Shown here piece after piece: positions 42,756 through 51,224 of a stretch of 64,000 bases of DNA. The notes beneath the pieces were generated by a model. The model saw only the letters and a program-made list of their open reading frames with translations, ran no database searches and was not told where the DNA came from. The position numbers and the translations under genes are program-made. Source of the stretch: Bacteroidales bacterium (GTDB lineage Bacteria; Bacteroidota; Bacteroidia; Bacteroidales; UBA932); assembly GCA_017400135.1 (NCBI GenBank), contig JAFPVJ010000019.1:186001-250000 (forward strand), read 5' to 3'. Position 1 is the stretch's first letter. Each line of letters starts with the position of its first letter.

Positions 42756-45700
42756 ATGAAAAAACTGCTCTCCAGTATCCTTCTTGCGGCCCTCGCCGCC
42801 CTGATCCTGATCTCCTGCGACGCCCGGAAATCCGCGACCCGGTCCGACGACCTGGCTGCATGCGTCGATCCCTTCATCGGCAGCGGCGGCCACGGCCATG
42901 TTTTCGTCGGCGCCTGCGTGCCCTTCGGTCTCGTCCAGCTCGGTCCCACCAGCATTCCCCAGGAATGGGACTGGTGCTCAGGCTACCACCAGAGTGACTC
43001 CAGCGTCATCGGATTCTCCCATACGCACATCAGCGGTTCCGGCATCGGCGACCTCTTCGACGTCACGGTCATGCCTGTCGTCGGCACGGAACTGACTTAC
43101 GCCCGCGGCAACGGGGACGATCCCGCCTCCGGCCTCTGGTCTCCCGCCGACCGCACGAAGGAGGTCTGCACGCCCGGCTACTACAGCGTCCCCCTGACGC
43201 GCTACGGCGTCATCGCCGAAATGACCGCCACCGAGCGGGTCGGATTCCATCGTTACACCTTCCCCGCCGCCCAGAGCGCCGCCCTGGTCTTCGACCTGGA
43301 GAATGGCGGCTGCTGGGACAAGGCGACGGAAACGCACATCGAGTCCGACGGCAAGCGCATCAAGGGATGGCGCTATTCCCACGGCTGGGCCAAGGATCAG
43401 AAAATCTGGTTCGTCGCAGAATGCGACAAGCCCTTCACCTTCGAAGCCATCAACGACCGCTACGCCCGCCTCAACTTCAAGACCGCCAAGGATGAAAAGG
43501 TCCAGTTGAAGGTCGCCCTTTCCGTCACCGGAATCGAAGGGGCGGAGAAGAACCTGGAAGCCGAACTGCCCGGCTGGGACTTCAAGGCCACCTGCACCGC
43601 CGCCCGGGCCAAGTGGAACGAGGAACTCTCCAAGGTCCAGGTCACGACCTCCGACGAGAAGAACCGCAAGATCTTCTACACGGCTCTCTACCACGCTTTC
43701 ATCGCCCCCGCACTCTTCTGCGACAACGGAGCAGATCCCGAATATACGATCTTCTCCCTTTGGGACACCTACCGCGCCGCGATGCCACTCTACACCATCC
43801 TCCAGCCCGGGCGTGAAAGCGATTTCATGAAGAGTTTCCTCAAGATCTACGGGCGCCAGGGCAAGTTGCCCGTCTGGCACCTGCACGGCAACGAGACCGA
43901 CTGCATGGTCGGCAACCCGGGCGTCGCCGCCATGGCGGACGCCGTCACCAAGGACATTCCCGGATTCGACCCGGAGCAAGCCTTCGAGGCCATGAAGGCA
44001 TCCGCCCTCCGTCCCGACCGCGGACAGGACCTGCGGATGAAATACGGCTACATCCCCGCCGACCTTTACAACCAGTCCCTGGCCTTCGACATGGAATATG
44101 CCGTTGCCGACTGGGCTCTTGCCCAGGCCGCCCAAAAACTCGGCAAGGACGCGGATTATGATTATTTCCTCGAGCGCAGTCATAGCTACCGCAACTTCTT
44201 CGATCCCTCCGTCGGCTTCATGCGCGGAAAGGACAGCCGCGGCCGCTTCGTAGAGCCGTTCAACCCCTATTTCTCCGACCACAGCCGCTCTCCCTACACC
44301 GAAGGCAACGCCTGGCAGTACACCTGGCTGGTTCCCCACGACCTGAAAGGCCTGACCGAATGCTTCGGCTCCAAACGGGCGCTCCTCCGGAAACTCGACT
44401 CCCTCTTCGTCGTCTCTTCCGAGATCCAGGGCGAAAACGCTTCCTCGGACATCTCCGGCCTGATCGGCCAGTATGCCCACGGCAACGAGCCCAGCCACCA
44501 CATCCTCTACTTCTACACAATGCTCGGCAAGCCCTGGAAGACCGCCGACCTTGTCCGTCAGGTCATGTCCGAACTCTACACCGACCAGCCCGACGGCCTC
44601 TCCGGCAACGAAGATGTGGGCCAGATGTCCTCCTGGTACATCCTTTCCGCGATGGGCTTCTACCAGGTCGAACCGGCCGGCGGCCGCTACTGGTTCGGCT
44701 CTCCCCTCTTCGACCGGATGGACCTGAAACTGGAGAACGGACAGACTTTCACGGTCAAGGCCCCCGGCGTGAGTGCGGACAACAAATACATCCGCCGCGT
44801 CTGGCTCAACGGCCAGCCCTATACCAAGCCCTTCATCCGCTACCAGGACATCATGGCCGGCGGCGAACTCGTCTTCGAAATGGGCGCCGAAAAGATGGTC
44901 TGGTACTGCCCCGACGAGCCGGAGGCATACGTGGATCAGCGCCCCGCTCCCGAGAACCGGCTCTTCACGGCGCCAGCCGTCGAGGCCAAGATCGAGGAAG
45001 TCAAGGGCCTGCTGACTAACCCGCGCCTCGCCTGGATGTTCGGCAACTGTTTCCCCAACACCCTGGACACCACCGTCCATTTCACCGAGGACGACGGGAA
45101 CGGGCATCCCGACACCTTCGTCTACACGGGTGACATCCACGCGATGTGGCTGCGGGACAGCGGCGCCCAGGTATGGCCCTACCTGCGCTTTGCGACCGAG
45201 GACGAACTCGTCCGCAAGATGCTCGAGGGTACGATCCGGCGGCAGTTCCTCTGCCTGACCATCGACCCCTACGCCAATGCCTTCAACATCGGTCCCACCG
45301 GCAGCGAATGGGAGTCCGACAACACCAAGATGAATCCTTACGACCACGAGCGCAAATGGGAGATCGACTCGCAGTGCTATCCCATCCGCCTCGCTTACGA
45401 ATACTGGAAGCGGACCGGCGACGGCAGCGTCTTCGACGAGACCTGGACCACGGCCATGGACAACATCCTGCGCGTGCTCAAGGAGCAGCAGCGCAAGAAC
45501 GGCCACGGTTCCTACCGATTCACGCGCGTGACCGACCGCCAGTTCGACACCAAGAGCTGCGACGGCCTGGGCAATCCGGTCAAGCCGGTCGGCCTGATTG
45601 CCTCCGCCTTCCGTCCTTCCGACGACGCCACGGTCTTCGAGTTCCTGGTGCCCTCCAACTTCTTCGCCGTCACCTCTTTGCGCAAGGCCGCAGAGATTCT

Positions 45701-46271
45701 CGAGGAAGTCAACCAGCAGCCCGCCAAGGCTCAGGAATGCCGCGCCCTGGCCGACGAGGTGGAGCAGGCGCTCCGCAAATACGCCGTCTATGACCACCCG
45801 AAATACGGCAAGATATACGCCTTCGAGGTGGACGGTTTCGGCAACCAGCTGCTCGGCGACGACTCCAACGTCCCGTCCCTGCTCGCCATGCCTTATCTGG
45901 GCGACGTCCCCGCCGACGACCCGATTTGGAAAAACACCCGCCGCTATGTCTGGAGCGAGGACAATCCCTGGTTCTTCAAGGGCACGGCCGGCGAAGGCAT
46001 CGGCGGCCCGCACATCGGCCACGGCTTCATCTGGCCCATGTCCATCATGATGAAGGCCTTCACCTCCGATGACGACGAAGAGATCCGCGACTGCATCATC
46101 AGCCTGATGAACACGGACGCCGGCACCGGCTTCATGCACGAATCCTTCCAGCGCAACGACGCCTCCCACTTCACGCGTTCCTGGTTCGCCTGGCAGAACA
46201 CCCTTTTCGGCGAGCTGATCCTCAAGCTCATCGACGACGGACGTCTCGACCTTCTCAATTCGATTAACTAA
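42756..46271 (+). CDS. Fused GH92 alpha-mannosidase and GH125 exo-alpha-1,6-mannosidase, lipoprotein
   Basis: An 1171-residue lipoprotein (lipobox LISC, cysteine near residue 22). Residues about 30-725 are GH92: VDPFIGSGGHGHVFVGACVP, GFSHTHISGSGIGDL, a central WDTYRAAMPLYTI, and GQYAHGNEPSHHILYFY (H575). Residues about 735-1171 are GH125: RLAWMFGNCFPNTLDTTVHF, GDIHAMWLRDSGAQVWPYLR near 797, WEIDSQCYPIRLAYEYWKRT near 868, HGFIWPMSIMMKAF and TGFMHESFQRND near 1127. GH92 enzymes are calcium-dependent exo-mannosidases on alpha-1,2/1,3/1,4/1,6 links; GH125 removes alpha-1,6-mannose. Both are full length, so one surface or periplasmic enzyme could trim branched N-glycan or mannan cores. A second GH92 follows 14 bases later. 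Confidence 0.92.
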   Translation: MKKLLSSILLAALAALILISCDARKSATRSDDLAACVDPFIGSGGHGHVFVGACVPFGLVQLGPTSIPQEWDWCSGYHQSDSSVIGFSHTHISGSGIGDLFDVTVMPVVGTELTYARGNGDDPASGLWSPADRTKEVCTPGYYSVPLTRYGVIAEMTATERVGFHRYTFPAAQSAALVFDLENGGCWDKATETHIESDGKRIKGWRYSHGWAKDQKIWFVAECDKPFTFEAINDRYARLNFKTAKDEKVQLKVALSVTGIEGAEKNLEAELPGWDFKATCTAARAKWNEELSKVQVTTSDEKNRKIFYTALYHAFIAPALFCDNGADPEYTIFSLWDTYRAAMPLYTILQPGRESDFMKSFLKIYGRQGKLPVWHLHGNETDCMVGNPGVAAMADAVTKDIPGFDPEQAFEAMKASALRPDRGQDLRMKYGYIPADLYNQSLAFDMEYAVADWALAQAAQKLGKDADYDYFLERSHSYRNFFDPSVGFMRGKDSRGRFVEPFNPYFSDHSRSPYTEGNAWQYTWLVPHDLKGLTECFGSKRALLRKLDSLFVVSSEIQGENASSDISGLIGQYAHGNEPSHHILYFYTMLGKPWKTADLVRQVMSELYTDQPDGLSGNEDVGQMSSWYILSAMGFYQVEPAGGRYWFGSPLFDRMDLKLENGQTFTVKAPGVSADNKYIRRVWLNGQPYTKPFIRYQDIMAGGELVFEMGAEKMVWYCPDEPEAYVDQRPAPENRLFTAPAVEAKIEEVKGLLTNPRLAWMFGNCFPNTLDTTVHFTEDDGNGHPDTFVYTGDIHAMWLRDSGAQVWPYLRFATEDELVRKMLEGTIRRQFLCLTIDPYANAFNIGPTGSEWESDNTKMNPYDHERKWEIDSQCYPIRLAYEYWKRTGDGSVFDETWTTAMDNILRVLKEQQRKNGHGSYRFTRVTDRQFDTKSCDGLGNPVKPVGLIASAFRPSDDATVFEFLVPSNFFAVTSLRKAAEILEEVNQQPAKAQECRALADEVEQALRKYAVYDHPKYGKIYAFEVDGFGNQLLGDDSNVPSLLAMPYLGDVPADDPIWKNTRRYVWSEDNPWFFKGTAGEGIGGPHIGHGFIWPMSIMMKAFTSDDDEEIRDCIISLMNTDAGTGFMHESFQRNDASHFTRSWFAWQNTLFGELILKLIDDGRLDLLNSIN

Positions 46272-46285
46272 AACCTGACTGCGAT

Positions 46286-48520
46286 ATGCGTAAAACGATC
46301 CTTTGCCTCCTCGCCCTCTGCGTCCTGGCCCTCAGCGCCCCGGCGGCGCAGAAGGATTTCAACCCCGAAGAGTATGTGTCAACCCTGGTGGGCAGCCTGT
46401 CCGATCCCAGTTTCTCCACCGGCAACCTTTACCCGGCCCTGGCCCTGCCCTGGGGCATGAACTTCTGGACGCCCCAGACCGCCAAGAACGGAGACGGATG
46501 GCTCTACGCCTACCAGGCCAAGAAGATACGCGGTTTCCGCCAGACCCATCAGCCCAGCCCCTGGATCAACGACTATGGCTGCTTCAGCGTGATGCCGGTG
46601 TGCGATACCGCCCTCTTCGACCAGGAGGCCCGTGCCAGCTGGTTCTCCCATAAGAACGAGGAAGCGCGCCCGTACTACTACCAGGTCTATCTCTGCGATC
46701 CCGACGTCAACGTCGAGATGACCCCGACCGAGCGGGCCGCGGCGATGCGCTTCACCTATCCCGACAGCCGGACCGCCGGCTTCGTCGTGGATCCCATGTC
46801 GGAAGGCGTGGAACTGAAGGTTGTCGACGAGCGGACGATTTCCGGCTTCACGACCTACAACCGCGGCGGCGTGCCGGAGGGCTTCCGCAACTGGTTCATC
46901 GTCCGCTGTGACAAGCCCTTCGCCGGGGTGTGCGTCAAGGGCGGCGTGGCCGTCATCCATTTCGACACGAAACGCGGCGAGCAGGTCCAGCTCAACCTCG
47001 CCTCCTCCTTCATCTCCCCCGAACAGGCGGAACGCAACCTGGAGGAAATCGGCGACCGTTCCTTCGATGAAGTCTGTGCGGCGGCCAAGGCGGCCTGGCA
47101 CAAGGTGTTGAGCCGCGTGGAAGTCAGCGGCGGCAGCATCGACCAGCTGCGCACCTTCTACTCCTGCCTGTACCGAAGCACCCTCTTCCCGCACAAGTTC
47201 TACGAGATCGGGGAAGACGGCGAGCCCGTGCATTACAGCCCCTTCAACGGAGAGATCCGCAAAGGCTATCTGTACACCGACAGCGGCTTCTGGGACGTGT
47301 TCCGCGCCCAGATTCCCCTGCTCGACCTGCTCTATCCCTCGACCAGCCACGAGATCCAGGAGGGCCTCGCCTGCATCGCCGAGGAGAATGACTTCCTGCC
47401 CGAATGGGCCAGCCCGGGCCACCGCGGCTGCATGGTCGGCAACAATTCCGCCTCGGTCGTCGCCGGGACCTACTTGAAGGGCCTGGGCACGGAGCGCATC
47501 GACACGCTCTACCAGACCCTGGTCTATGCCACGGAGCATCTCCATCCGACGGCACATTCGTCCGGCCGCATGGGGCACGAGTATTACAATTCCCTGGGCT
47601 ATATTCCGTACAACGTCGGCATCAATGAGAATGTCGCCCGCACCCTGGAGTACGCCTACGACGACTGGTGCCTGCTGCAGCTGGCCCGCAAGCTCGGCCG
47701 CCCGCAGGAGGAACTCGACAAGTGGGCCGCCCGCGCGATGAATTACAAGAACGTCTACGACCCGTCCGTGCGCCTGATGCGCGGCCGCAACGAGGATGGC
47801 AGTTTCCAGGAACCTTTCAGCCCTTACAAATGGGGTGACGCCTACACCGAGGGCAACGCCTGGCACTACACCTGGTCCGTCTTCCACGACCCGCAGGGCC
47901 TGATCGACCTGATGGGTGGTCCGGAATCCTTCGTGCAGATGCTGGATTCGGTCTGGGTGGTGCCGTCGATCTATGACGACAGCTACTATCACGCCCGTAT
48001 CCACGAGATCACGGAGATGCAGGTCGCGAACATGGGCAACTACGCCCACGGCAACCAGCCGGCCCAGCATATCATATATCTGTATGACTGGGCGGGACAG
48101 CCCTGGAAGACGCAGATGCGGGCCCGGGAAGTGATGGACAAGCTCTATCGCTGCACGCCGGACGGCTACTGCGGCGACGAGGACAACGGCCAGACTTCGG
48201 CCTGGTACATCCTGTCTGCGCTGGGATTCTATTCCGTCAATCCTTCTGCCGACGAGTATGCGATCGGTTCGCCGCTGTTCGAAAAGGCGGTGGTTCATCT
48301 GGAGAACGGCCGCGACATCGTCATCAAGGCGAAGGGCAACGGTCCGAAGAACGTTTACATCGCTTCCGCCAGGCTGAATGGCCGGAACTGGACGCGAAAC
48401 TATCTGAAATACGAGGACTTGCTGAAGGGTGCCCACATCACTTATAAGATGTCGGACAAGCCCGTCAAGACGCGCGGCACGGCCCCGGAAGACGCCCCCT
48501 ACTCCTTCAGCCGAGAGTAA
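46286..48520 (+). CDS. GH92 family alpha-mannosidase
   Basis: A 744-residue exported protein with a cleavable signal (MRKTILCLLALCVLALSAPA) rather than a lipobox. The fold markers are GNLYPALALPWGMNFWTPQT, FRQTHQPSPWINDYGCF, SGFWDVFRAQIPLLDLLYPS and NYAHGNQPAQHIIYLY (H588). It carries HEITEM (H573-E574), a pair that in characterised GH92 enzymes is linked to alpha-1,2 specificity, whereas the GH92 domain of the preceding gene lacks it; that reading is inference. It probably acts with the fused enzyme on the same glycan. Confidence 0.9.
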   Translation: MRKTILCLLALCVLALSAPAAQKDFNPEEYVSTLVGSLSDPSFSTGNLYPALALPWGMNFWTPQTAKNGDGWLYAYQAKKIRGFRQTHQPSPWINDYGCFSVMPVCDTALFDQEARASWFSHKNEEARPYYYQVYLCDPDVNVEMTPTERAAAMRFTYPDSRTAGFVVDPMSEGVELKVVDERTISGFTTYNRGGVPEGFRNWFIVRCDKPFAGVCVKGGVAVIHFDTKRGEQVQLNLASSFISPEQAERNLEEIGDRSFDEVCAAAKAAWHKVLSRVEVSGGSIDQLRTFYSCLYRSTLFPHKFYEIGEDGEPVHYSPFNGEIRKGYLYTDSGFWDVFRAQIPLLDLLYPSTSHEIQEGLACIAEENDFLPEWASPGHRGCMVGNNSASVVAGTYLKGLGTERIDTLYQTLVYATEHLHPTAHSSGRMGHEYYNSLGYIPYNVGINENVARTLEYAYDDWCLLQLARKLGRPQEELDKWAARAMNYKNVYDPSVRLMRGRNEDGSFQEPFSPYKWGDAYTEGNAWHYTWSVFHDPQGLIDLMGGPESFVQMLDSVWVVPSIYDDSYYHARIHEITEMQVANMGNYAHGNQPAQHIIYLYDWAGQPWKTQMRAREVMDKLYRCTPDGYCGDEDNGQTSAWYILSALGFYSVNPSADEYAIGSPLFEKAVVHLENGRDIVIKAKGNGPKNVYIASARLNGRNWTRNYLKYEDLLKGAHITYKMSDKPVKTRGTAPEDAPYSFSRE

Positions 48521-48534
48521 CCGGATTTTTGTAA

Positions 48535-48939
48535 TTAGAGGATAACGGAGAGCCGCTGGCAGATGGATCGGATGCCGGCGGTGATGCGTTGTTGCATGGC
48601 GGGACGGGGATGGCGTTGCCCGTTGGCATAATGGCTAAGCTGGGCTTCGGCGATGCCCGTTTCGCGGGCGAGGGCTTTCCGGGAAATGTAATTCCCGGAG
48701 TACTTCAACTGAGCGCGGGTGGTAAGGACGAATTCCGGTTCCCATTCTCCTTGCAGTTCTTCCGGAATGGGATCGCCATCTTCGAGCATTCCTTCCACGT
48801 GAAACTGGAGAGCCTCAACGATGTTCTTCTTGATTTCCTCCAACGTCGATCCCGTGGAAACGCAGGCTATATCCTCATTGGCAGGAGCGGCTCCATAATT
48901 ATTGGGGACCCAATCGATGATGATTCTGACTTTATTCAT
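48535..48939 (-). CDS. hicB: HicB-family antitoxin with C-terminal HTH
   Basis: A 134-residue protein from ATG 48939. The N-terminal partial RNase-H-like fold (VRIIIDWVPNNYGAAPANED, ACVSTGSTLEEIKKNIVEAL) neutralises HicA, and the C-terminal helix-turn-helix (SRKALARETGIAEAQLSHYA) binds operator DNA, so it can autorepress. It lies 10 bases after hicA; the order toxin then antitoxin is usual for hicAB. A TTG start 9 bases upstream is possible but less likely. Confidence 0.88.
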   Translation of the reverse strand: MNKVRIIIDWVPNNYGAAPANEDIACVSTGSTLEEIKKNIVEALQFHVEGMLEDGDPIPEELQGEWEPEFVLTTRAQLKYSGNYISRKALARETGIAEAQLSHYANGQRHPRPAMQQRITAGIRSICQRLSVIL

Positions 48940-48949
48940 TTTTGACAAT

Positions 48950-49144
48950 CTATTTCCATCCGGCCTGCTTCCAGATACTATTCAACAATTCTTGACTCAA
49001 CACTTCTCCTTCCTTACCATTCACGGTAACAGTACCACTCTTTTTGTCATTACAAAATTGACGGTGATCCCCTCTCATCCGAACCAAGTACCAGCCATCG
49101 CGCCGGAGCAATCGGATCACTTGTCTGACTTTTAATCTTTTCAT
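48950..49144 (-). CDS. hicA: HicA-family mRNA interferase toxin
   Basis: A 64-residue double-stranded-RNA-binding-fold toxin: RQVIRLLRRDGWYLVRMRGD with the catalytic histidine in RGDHRQF, a short strand pair, then LSQELLNSIWKQAGW. HicA cleaves mRNA to stop growth. It is first in the operon, with a consensus promoter ending 16 bases upstream and a possible HicB operator over the -33 box. Confidence 0.88.
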   Translation of the reverse strand: MKRLKVRQVIRLLRRDGWYLVRMRGDHRQFCNDKKSGTVTVNGKEGEVLSQELLNSIWKQAGWK

Positions 49145-49160
49145 TTGGATTCAGACTCTG

Positions 49161-49191
49161 CAAAGATATAGAATTATTTATCATTTTCAAA
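49161..49191 (-). promoter_or_regulatory. Consensus promoter of hicAB
   Basis: On the minus strand TTTG (49191-49188), exactly 19 bases, then TATCTTTG (49168-49161): a textbook Bacteroidota promoter, 16 bases before hicA. Confidence 0.85.
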
Positions 49192-49231
49192 CAAGATCCT
49201 ATCATCCTTTCGATAATTACCCGCTTGTTTG
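49188..49231. promoter_or_regulatory. Candidate HicB operator (inverted repeat)
   Basis: CAAACAAG (49188-49195) and CTTGTTTG (49224-49231) are perfect 8-base inverted repeats 28 bases apart. The first covers the -33 element of the hicA promoter, the position expected for autorepression by HicB. Confidence 0.5.
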
Positions 49232-49273
49232 CACGACAATATATTCCTCGTCTCTGACATGAGAAAGGATCCA

Positions 49274-49306
49274 TAAAAAAAGAAACGCAGTTTTTTACGT
49301 TTCTTT
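49274..49306 (-). terminator. Intrinsic terminator of the sphingolipid-locus operon
   Basis: On the minus strand AAAGAAACG and CGTTTCTTT form 9 perfect pairs around a 10-base loop, continuing into TTTT. It lies 16 bases after the stop of the beta-barrel gene. Confidence 0.85.
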
Positions 49307-49322
49307 CAGGTTTTGCATTTTA

Positions 49323-50426
49323 TTAATAACCGGAGGCGTGATGTCCCAGCGGGGCGCCGAGGTCGAAGCGGAGGCCGGCGACTTGCTGCCAGCCTTCGAA
49401 GCCGGCGGAGGAGAAGTGGGCGCGTATGCCCAGGTGCAGGGAGACGCCAGAGCCGATGCGGGGATCCCAGCTCAGGGCCAGGCGATCGTAGAAACCGGTA
49501 TAGAGGCGGTGGCCGAAATAGAGATTGTCGGCGTAGGGACGGCCTGCCAGGTCCACCCCGTCATACAGCGGAAGCAGGTCGCTGCCAAAATAGGCATTGT
49601 TTTCCAAAGTGACGTTCCAGCGACGGAGGAGCAGGTTCAGTTCCCCGCCGCAAGGCGTTGAAGGCTGCTCCGCCCGACGCCGGTCCCACTGGTAAGACAG
49701 CAGGGCGCCGGCGCGCAGCGAAAGTTCCTGCCAGTCGGTCCCGGGAGCCAGGTCCACCTTCGCCCAAGGTTCCAGCAGGCCGTGATCCACGACGCCCGGG
49801 GCCACCTGGGACCCGGCATAATGGTAATAGTCCGCCGTCCAACCCAAGGCCAGCCAGGGCGTGAGGGCCCAAGTCCCGGCGCTGAGTATCTGGAAACGCT
49901 CCTTGCTGTCATAGCCCTTCTTCCCCAGCCAGTCCAGGGCCGCCTCCGTGTAAAAGCGTTCGCCGCGCCACTTCAACAGCACCCCCTCGAAATTGCGGTC
50001 GAGGAAGAGATTCCGGTCCGAGAAAAAGGCCTCGGAATACCAGCCCTGCATCAGCCGGCGCGGATAAATGCCGGCAACGCCTTCGAAAACGCCTGTCCGT
50101 GTCCGGACCCGTGCATCATAGTACAGGATCCCCTCCCGCGGCAGGTCGCACCAGGTCCGGGAGCCCATATCGTGCTGCAGATCCACACCCAAGGTCAGGC
50201 TGTGCACGACTCCCCGTCCCCACACCTGCGCGCTCACGGTCGGTGTCAGCACCGCAGCATGGATCGTCCCCGACGTCATCAGCTCCGTCTTCGAAGCATC
50301 CCACTCCCCATTGTCGAAATAGTAGTGGAAATCCACGTCGTAGCACCACCGCACTGGCCGCTCCTGCGCGAAAGCGGTCAGCGCCAGCGCCATCCAGACA
50401 ATACAAGTAACGAATGGACGTCGCAT
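49323..50426 (-). CDS. Predicted outer-membrane beta-barrel protein, unknown function
   Basis: A 367-residue protein with a signal peptide (FVTCIVWMALALTAFAQ). The rest is a series of amphipathic strands rich in Tyr, Trp and Gly with alternating polarity (VDFHYYFDNGEWDASKTEL, LALGWTADYYHYAG, VSLHLGIRAHFSSAG), as in outer-membrane barrels. I recognise no named family. It starts 2 bases after the SDR gene, so it probably belongs to the sphingolipid-type operon. Confidence 0.65.
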   Translation of the reverse strand: MRRPFVTCIVWMALALTAFAQERPVRWCYDVDFHYYFDNGEWDASKTELMTSGTIHAAVLTPTVSAQVWGRGVVHSLTLGVDLQHDMGSRTWCDLPREGILYYDARVRTRTGVFEGVAGIYPRRLMQGWYSEAFFSDRNLFLDRNFEGVLLKWRGERFYTEAALDWLGKKGYDSKERFQILSAGTWALTPWLALGWTADYYHYAGSQVAPGVVDHGLLEPWAKVDLAPGTDWQELSLRAGALLSYQWDRRRAEQPSTPCGGELNLLLRRWNVTLENNAYFGSDLLPLYDGVDLAGRPYADNLYFGHRLYTGFYDRLALSWDPRIGSGVSLHLGIRAHFSSAGFEGWQQVAGLRFDLGAPLGHHASGY

Positions 50427-50428
50427 CC

Positions 50429-51223
50429 TTACAGCTTGTAATAACTCCCCAGGATCTTGGCGAACCAGGAGGGCGGGAGGATCTTCTTCAGCGTCACTGA
50501 CAAGCGCTGCTCCAGGGTCGAGATGACGTAGTTGTAGCGCGGCCGTTTCTTCTTCACAATCCGCGCGACTTTCTCCGCGAGATACTCCGGCTTCAGGCCG
50601 CCGGTCTCATCCTTTTCGATCGAAGCCAGGGCACGGGCCCAGGCCGGATAGGCGGCATCCGCCTCCGGATCGGAGACACTCTTGCGACTGGCCGTAAAGG
50701 AAGTCGCGAAGTCGCCCGGCTCGATCACGACGACCTGCAGACCCCAGCCGCGGGTCTCCAGCCTCAGTGCCTCGCAATATCCCTCGATGGCGAACTTGGA
50801 AGCGGAATACAGGCCCTGGAAAGGCAGCCCCATCAGGCCGCCGATCGAGCTGAAACACAGCACCTTGCCACCGCCCTGGGAACGCATCACCGGCAACACG
50901 AAGTGCAGCATCCGGACCATTCCCATCCAGTTGACGTCCATCTGTTTCTGTGCATCCTCCAGGGAGGAGAACTCCAACGGACCACCGATGCCCATACCAG
51001 CGTTGTTGATGAAGACGTCCAGACGCCCCTCGGCCTCCACGACCTTCTTCACGACGTTCTCACAGTCGGTCGGATAAGCGACATCCGCGCGCAGATAAAC
51101 GACGCCGGGAAGCCTTTCAGACTCCCGGCGATAAGTACCATAGACCTTGTGTCCGTCGGCGGCGAGCCGCTCCGCCATCGCCCGGCCGAAACCTGACGTT
51201 ATGCCCGTGATGAGGATAACCAT
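50429..51223 (-). CDS. Short-chain dehydrogenase, candidate 3-ketosphinganine reductase
   Basis: A 264-residue SDR: cofactor turn ILITGITSGFGRAMAERLAA, the NNAGMGIGG motif, catalytic serine in CFSSIGG and YSASKFAIEGY (Tyr-x-x-x-Lys). It reduces or oxidises a hydroxyl or ketone with NAD(P)H. It starts 1 base after the stop of a serine-palmitoyltransferase-like gene, so the likeliest substrate is 3-ketosphinganine, the product of that enzyme; this is inference from context. Confidence 0.85.
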   Translation of the reverse strand: MVILITGITSGFGRAMAERLAADGHKVYGTYRRESERLPGVVYLRADVAYPTDCENVVKKVVEAEGRLDVFINNAGMGIGGPLEFSSLEDAQKQMDVNWMGMVRMLHFVLPVMRSQGGGKVLCFSSIGGLMGLPFQGLYSASKFAIEGYCEALRLETRGWGLQVVVIEPGDFATSFTASRKSVSDPEADAAYPAWARALASIEKDETGGLKPEYLAEKVARIVKKKRPRYNYVISTLEQRLSVTLKKILPPSWFAKILGSYYKL

Positions 51224-51224
51224 A

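Noticed and set aside
42978-46169. Minus-strand open frame of about 1060 codons
   Set aside because: It is the shadow of the GH92-GH125 fusion and shows no domain.
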